Of a stretch of DNA of 64,000 nucleotides, positions 58,397 through 64,000 are shown piece after piece. Positions within the stretch are counted from its first letter, which is position 1, and each line of letters opens with the position of its first letter. The notes below the pieces were generated by a model. That model searched no databases and was not told the origin of the DNA. It worked only from the letters and a program-made list of their open reading frames with translations. Source of the DNA: Rhabditophanes sp. KR3021 (taxonomy: Eukaryota; Nematoda; Chromadorea; Rhabditida; Alloionematidae); contig CAUJLY010000006.1 of assembly GCA_963281155.1 (NCBI GenBank), positions 6,634,001 through 6,698,000 on the forward strand, given 5' to 3'. A program made the translations under genes and the position numbers.

Positions 58397-61300
58397 GGCT
58401 GAAAGGATTCTAAAAATAGTCCATTCATTAGTGAGTCAAATATAATATTGGAACGAAAAGTAAGAAATGAATAATTAAATATGTGGTTTACATTTTGTGA
58501 ATTGTGTTTCCACTTAAACAATTGTTGAATTTATTTATAAATAAATGCATACATCCAAAATATGAAGAATCTAAGCTAATGATATACAACAAATTGGCTT
58601 AGTTTTGAATGCCAAACTTTTTCTAAGATAATGATAACAGATAATCAAAATAAGATTATGTACATTGAACCTGTTTAGTAGCATCTATTTGTTTTAACAA
58701 CAACTGGAATTACACATAGATCATCATTAACCATTATATTGTGACGCAGACAAAATATTTATACTGCATTACAATACATACAGTTTCTTATGTGATTTAA
58801 ACAGATAGATTTTTTGTGTAATGTCTACGAATGATGAGGCAAAGTGATGTATGTAAATAATTTTTAGATATTCCGTTAAACCTGTCTAGAGCATTTTCAA
58901 CGTATTAATACTTTAAAATATACACAAATACCAAAATAATAATATGAAAAATGGCAAATCACAAAATAACACTTAAAACAAACGTTGTTATTTCATCTTT
59001 TGATTAAAAGAAACAGCCATCTATGGCGCGTCTAAAGAAAATGTATCTTGTGTAAAATATATTTGATCGCATTAACAGAATCGGAACTACCTTCTATAGT
59101 CACCAAGTTATCACTAAAAAGCCATTTTCATATTGTTGCAGAGAATTAATAGGCAAACCTCTATATATCAACCAAACTATATATTTATACAGATAGACTG
59201 TTTCTGAAAAAGAACAGCATAACTGGCAAAAAGGGGTCACAATATTTTTGACGATATGATTATAGTTTTGTCAAAAAGAGAAATATGGTGGGGAGACATT
59301 TAACTTTTACACCACTAATTGAGAGTAACATAATAAAGTTATAAGAATCCGGAAATTAAACATAGCCGCAAGGTTTCATTAAAGGTAAAATAAAGATAGG
59401 TGATGTTGTTAGGTTCAAAGTAACAATATCTAAGTAAATAAATGTCACAAAAGGGTGAATTGGAGCACAATTAAAAAGGGAATTACAGCCACATTATTTA
59501 AATATATATTTTCATTCATCCAAAACTACAAAGTCAATTTGAAAAAAACTAACTCAATTCCACATAACGACCAAAAAAGTTGGATATATTTTTCAAATCA
59601 AAATTAGGTAAGTGTTTGTACAAGTAGATAAAGGCAAATGATTATTTTTGATACACAAATTATTTTTAATATTTTAAGTAAATATCAAGCGTGTACCTTT
59701 GTATGTTAATGTATGCAAAGTTGTTAAATTCAAGTATTCTAAGAAATTACTTGATTTATTTCATGATTTGTAAATATAGTTTAATATTTTTATGTATTTT
59801 ATGGTCAATGTGTGAATAAAAGTTAAAGAAACTTTTGAAATGATGACACAAGTGAATTATGTAAATTTGTTGTAAAAGTTTGAAAGGTACAAAGTAGCAA
59901 TTTATGACAACACATCTTATTTAAATATTGGGAAACATTAAAAAAGATTGATGATATGTATTTGTAGAAATTGTATTAATAACAAGACACAATCATTTAT
60001 GAATTACTACGCAATCAAGAATGTCAGCCTCTACTCCTTCGTTATTATTAGATTTATGGATAGTCGATGTTTTATCTTTACAGCCCATCTAGCTTTACAT
60101 GAAATGTTTCAAATGATACTTAAAAAAGAAGGAAAGTTTTACCTAGATGAGCTGCCAAATAACGTTATTCCACCATAAATCATATAGTCAACAATTAAAA
60201 TAGATTCCTAGTAATTTCCGCTAAAATTCATATCTGGTATACTAAACCAAAAATATTCTTCTATACCAAGTTTTACAACATTAAGCAAAAAAATATGCAT
60301 GCAGTTTGTACGGTTTAACACACTTTATTATATTGTGAATGTGAAACAATGTAACGATATTTTTGATTGTGGATATACAAGAATTCAAAATATCTTGTAA
60401 TACCATCCAATAATAGTATAACATATTATTTGACGATATTAAATTGTCGTTTAATATGGGCAGATGTGAACGTTTTTAAGAAATAGTATAACTTTTATAT
60501 CTTTAACGTCCGTCCAAAAAACGTCTCAATATACATATTAAAGAGACTAAAAATTGGTGGGCACATTTTGAGGGTAATAATAAATTGTTGAAGGCAAATA
60601 GAAAATGAGCAGATGTAAGTCTTCTGAAAAGAAGGAAATAGACAAAAAAGGAGAACCCACAAGGGAGTGATATTTGTAGCCACGATATTAAAAAACGGTG
60701 TTAAAGTACAAGTGCTAAAATCTGTAAATTCTCAAAAAACTTATGTCCATCCTTAAATGAGAGTAATATGCCTTGAATGTATTACTCATATATGTTTATC
60801 TAATCATAATAAAACGTGGTAATTTATTCTTTACAAATAATAACAATTAACAAAAATGGTTCAATTTAGAAAAAAGCATAAATGTGTTGATTATACATCA
60901 AAGCAAATATTTATATCTCATAAGTATAATTTTCTGATTGCGCATATTAAAATCTAAACATGATGGTAATAAAGCAGAGTAATACATATTGTTGTTCGCA
61001 TCGTGCAAAGGTCTTTTTCTTTGTCTCAATTTGTGTAAAAAAGAGACTGACGACGTTATCAATGAAGGTAATGTCCATGAATAGACTAAATGCTGTGAGT
61101 TAGCACCTTTTACTTTTGCTAAATCGAAAACGCTCTTGATTGTCTGCTGAACAAGTTAGTAAAAGTTTAATGTGTACATAACAATAAAATAGGTAGATTG
61201 CCAATTATAAAGATCACTTTGTTCAGTATTGTTTATAATGGAGATGAGTATATGTCGATAAATGCTAGACTGCTTGGCACTGTAATTATGCCATACTCTT

Positions 61301-63304
61301 GCTATACTCAAACCTGACCAGACTACATATAATAATTTTAAACCAAAAAGTTTGGCTTTTTTGTAACTAGAGAAGCTGTTACATAGTTACAATCTCACCT
61401 TAATCATATGTATAACTGTCTTTACAATTGCGCAATGTAATGAATTTCATAATGACTTACAACACAAAAGCTCATGGCCTAATTTGTAACGCTTTTATTA
61501 CCCAGAACATTTAAAAAAATAAAGTTTCTAAAAATGAATTTGGATAAATATTTCTTTCTTTCCAACTTATAGAAATTATTATAGTAAGTACTAGACTTAA
61601 AAAAATGATGAACTGAATAGTTTATAAAAAAACTTTCAAGCGCACTATTATACTTGGGTAAACTTTTAATTAATTGACAATTTTTTGTTAATACTTGTAT
61701 ACGAAGGTAATGGACATATGCATATGCATAATACTCATTGGAAAAAAGCTGAATGTCGTCATTAATTATATCAAGATACTCAAATTTGTACTGATTAGAT
61801 ATAATTACTTATCTTGTCGTAAACCAGGTCCCAGATAATTGTGAATTAATGATAAGAAATATACAAAAAGTTTTAAAAATTGGATTATGTGAATCATCAA
61901 ATAATTTGAGATGTAACAAAGAATTACGGAATAAATTTAAAATATTTTGACCGATCATGCTGATTAATCATGGTCGCATTGTAGATTTTGAATGTGAGAA
62001 ATGATAATTTGGTCTAAACATAAATTACAATACTTATCTCAAAGTACGCAAAGAATAATAGTTTTATAAATTAAAATAATAAGACTAACTAATACCAATT
62101 GACATTTTAATGTAAAGTGCAGAAATAAAATCATAAAATTAGTATTTGAAAACTAATTATTTTAATACTCTAAATATTTTGCCTCTTTTTTGAAAAGAGC
62201 GAGTGAGCAATTGTTCATTAAAAGACATCAATGTAATAAATATCTTTTTTTGACTTAGACAACATATAATTGGAAAAGATGACAATGTATAAATAAAAGA
62301 CCATTTTCCGTTAATTCTTCACTAATTAATATTATACAATTTGATATTGATATCAGCAAAGTTGTAAGAAAGCCAAATTTCTTAAAGATTAATAGCTGAT
62401 TAAATAGTGTGTGTACTTCATTTCATTAATCAGAAAATGACAAAATATAATAGTCCCTACCACTTTTTGAGGACATCTTAATGACGAATCATTTTTTATT
62501 CAAATAAGCTTGATTTGTTAATTATTTATTAAATTGTGTTTTATGTTTAAAATAATGAATCATCAGTAAGAAATGCTGTGTTTATTTATATTTTTTAATC
62601 CAATTACGTATTTACTTTTATTTGATAATACATAATATTGGAATTGCACAAATAAATATATTTTAATATGCTAATATTGTTTAAATTAGTTAACAGTAAT
62701 AACCAAGGATCTTTCCTTTTAATAATTGCAAATCTTTGAAGTATAATTTCTTGGTAGGGTTATTAAAAATTAGTTAATATAGTTGATAGTTGACTTTGGT
62801 GTGGAACGATAAATAAACTAATCAAGACAATAAAATTGACTTACTAAAGTATTCTCATTATGTCCAAGAGGCAAAGGAACTATAAAATTATTATTACTTT
62901 TTTAGTTCTTTTAATCATCATATGTCATACCTTAACGATCGATGAGAATATGATTGATAAGGAAAATAATAGGTTCATTTTAAGAGTAAAAATGTACTAC
63001 TACCTAATTTTTATTAAGAATGTAAAGTGCTATCAGTCTTACCTATTCGAAGTATGATCAAAAAAGCCTTCTATATTTGTATGCTAAGCATATTATAATT
63101 TTTTTGTCGGTACAATTTATTAATATGGGTGAATTGATTATGAAGAGTATATATTAATTTTAGGTAATTGTTGTGGCTATTTCAAACTACATTACTAGAT
63201 AAGTCAGTTGACAATTTTCTTGGGTGCTGATAATCTGCAAGGAGAAATTTTTGCTTAATAATAATATTCACAATTCTAATCTAAATCAAAAAACATATAT
63301 CATA
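58397..63304. other. Gene-poor gap of about 4.9 kb
   Basis: AT-rich region between the divergently oriented elongase and kinase genes. Only one short ORF (62860-63057) has any protein-like feature. No RNA gene or clear repeat was recognised. Confidence 0.45.
62860..63057 (+). CDS. Possible short signal-anchored or secreted ORF (weak)
   Basis: A 65-codon ATG frame whose first 27 residues have a basic start and a hydrophobic core (MSKRQRNYKIIITFLVLLII), like a signal peptide or anchor, followed by TLTIDENMIDKENN. The second half looks like intron read-through. A donor-like GTAAAA after codon 43 and a TTTTAG near 63160 could add a few more residues. It could also be an upstream exon of the kinase gene. 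Low support. Confidence 0.2.
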   Translation: MSKRQRNYKIIITFLVLLIIICHTLTIDENMIDKENNRFILRVKMYYYLIFIKNVKCYQSYLFEV

Positions 63305-64000
63305 ATGGCTGCAGACAGAAGACGAAGTATTATTCATACTGAACTAAATGATTTAGAAGAAGGAGATGAGCAAGAATATAGCGATCATGGAAGTATTGGA
63401 AAGCTTAATTCATTTAATCACCACTTAAAACCCAATCAATCTTTTAATCATTATGGAGAACGAAAGACCAGTGTATTTATGGTTCCTACAATAGCCGTAA
63501 TTGACGAGATTTCACAAAGTACTTCAAGTAGAAATAGTTCCTTTGGAATAACTGAAATTGATGAGGAGCAAAAAGAAGGAACAGTAGTTCCAAAAATCTT
63601 CCAAAACAACGTCTCCATATCTATGGAAGAATTTAAGAACATAATGGAAATTAGTAAGTTTAATCCCCTTTTAATGATAAGACGTTCTTATTAATATTAT
63701 CTATTTTAAGAACAACTGCAAAATAAAGCCAAAAGATGTGGGTTTGTATTTAAATGCTTAGAAAGATCAGAAATGATTGAGATGGCAGTAACCAGGTTAA
63801 AACTTGAGAATCTAGATTCCTGGTTACAGAACAAAGATTTAATACAAAAACAAACAAAGTTTTTGGTAGAAGAATTTGAACATTTCTGTCAGCTTAGAAA
63901 TGTCCGTATCATTCGTTATTTCGGGTATTTTCTAGACGATGCTCGTTTTTACATGTATAGAGAATATTTACCCGCGGGGTCAGTGGCTGACAAACTGGCA
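63305..64000 (+). CDS. MAP3K (STE11)-like protein kinase, 5' part, degenerate N-lobe
   Basis: Exons 63305-63653 and 63711 to the right edge (57-bp intron, frame kept) give about 213 residues; the gene continues out of the window. The first 120 residues are polar, Ser-, Glu- and Asn-rich and look disordered (MAADRRRSIIHTELNDLEE). The kinase N-lobe starts after that. FEHFCQLRNVRIIRYFGYF and YMYREYLPAGSVADKLA match the alphaC/beta4-5/hinge of MAP kinase kinase kinases, where the G-G/A-S-V-x-D-x-L signature follows the hinge. The glycine loop is not recognisable (NKAKRCGFVFKC keeps one Gly). The beta3 position that should read AVK reads MAVTRLKL, so the ATP-anchoring Lys appears to be Thr. HRD and DFG lie beyond the edge. 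A pseudokinase is likely but unproven. Confidence 0.7.

Noticed and set aside
59948..60178. 76-codon plus-strand frame
   Set aside because: The composition is slightly less biased than its neighbours, but there is no motif, signal peptide or splice structure to support a gene.

Overview
The window reads as nuclear DNA of a small-genome ecdysozoan animal, most likely a nematode. It is AT-rich. Introns are mostly 40-60 bp with GTAAG-type donors and TTTTAG acceptors. Several genes carry a lone 3' splice acceptor just upstream of the ATG, as expected for spliced-leader trans-splicing. The gene families also fit: EFA-6, neprilysin-like M13, ELO elongase, C-type lectin and a cysteine-rich secreted protein. 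The exact taxon cannot be fixed by reading. There are no bacterial operons, CRISPR arrays or rRNA genes, and no tRNA was recognised.

Layout. 1-2020: 3' part of a K-Cl cotransporter (+). 2230-2748: unknown small protein (-). 5232-6031: thymidine kinase TK1 (-). 7104-7856: unknown two-helix membrane protein (-). 8535-9231: FAHD1-type acylpyruvase (-). 13768-17913: complete Ty3/Gypsy LTR retrotransposon (-) with identical 134-bp LTRs and a 5-bp target duplication. 17953-20550: EFA6-type Sec7-PH Arf exchange factor (+), whose ATG lies 39 bp beyond the element. 23959-24449: allatostatin-C-like neuropeptide precursor (+). 25772-27802: protein with a TDP-43-type N-terminal domain and a coiled coil but no RRM (+). 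28443-30598: D-2-hydroxyglutarate dehydrogenase (+). 35680-41579: WNK kinase (+). 42717-44411: secreted cysteine-rich protein (+). 44607-46400: iPLA2-type patatin phospholipase (-). 50860-53142: M13 peptidase family member lacking its zinc ligands (+). 53510-54166: TM2D2 (+). 54424-55639: secreted C-type lectin plus fibrinogen-like protein (-). 56231-56734: unknown secreted protein (-). 57387-58396: fatty-acid elongase (-). 63305-end: start of a MAP3K-like kinase whose N-lobe looks degenerate (+).

Functional links. WNK kinases control SLC12 cotransporters through SPAK/OSR1 (GCK-3 in C. elegans). This WNK has two RFxV docking motifs, and the KCC 34 kb away keeps the C-terminal threonine regulated by that pathway. 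The elongase, the phospholipase and the two small-acid enzymes are ordinary metabolic genes with no visible operon. The strongest candidates for something undescribed are the TDP-43-NTD/coiled-coil protein and the allatostatin-C-like precursor. Next come the EFA6 with Asp in place of the catalytic glutamic finger, the catalytically dead M13 protein, and the retrotransposon whose ORF starts on the LTR/primer-binding-site junction and ends inside the other LTR. Long AT-rich gaps without recognisable genes fill much of the rest. All exon joins are my own readings of splice sites and reading frame, not transcript evidence.
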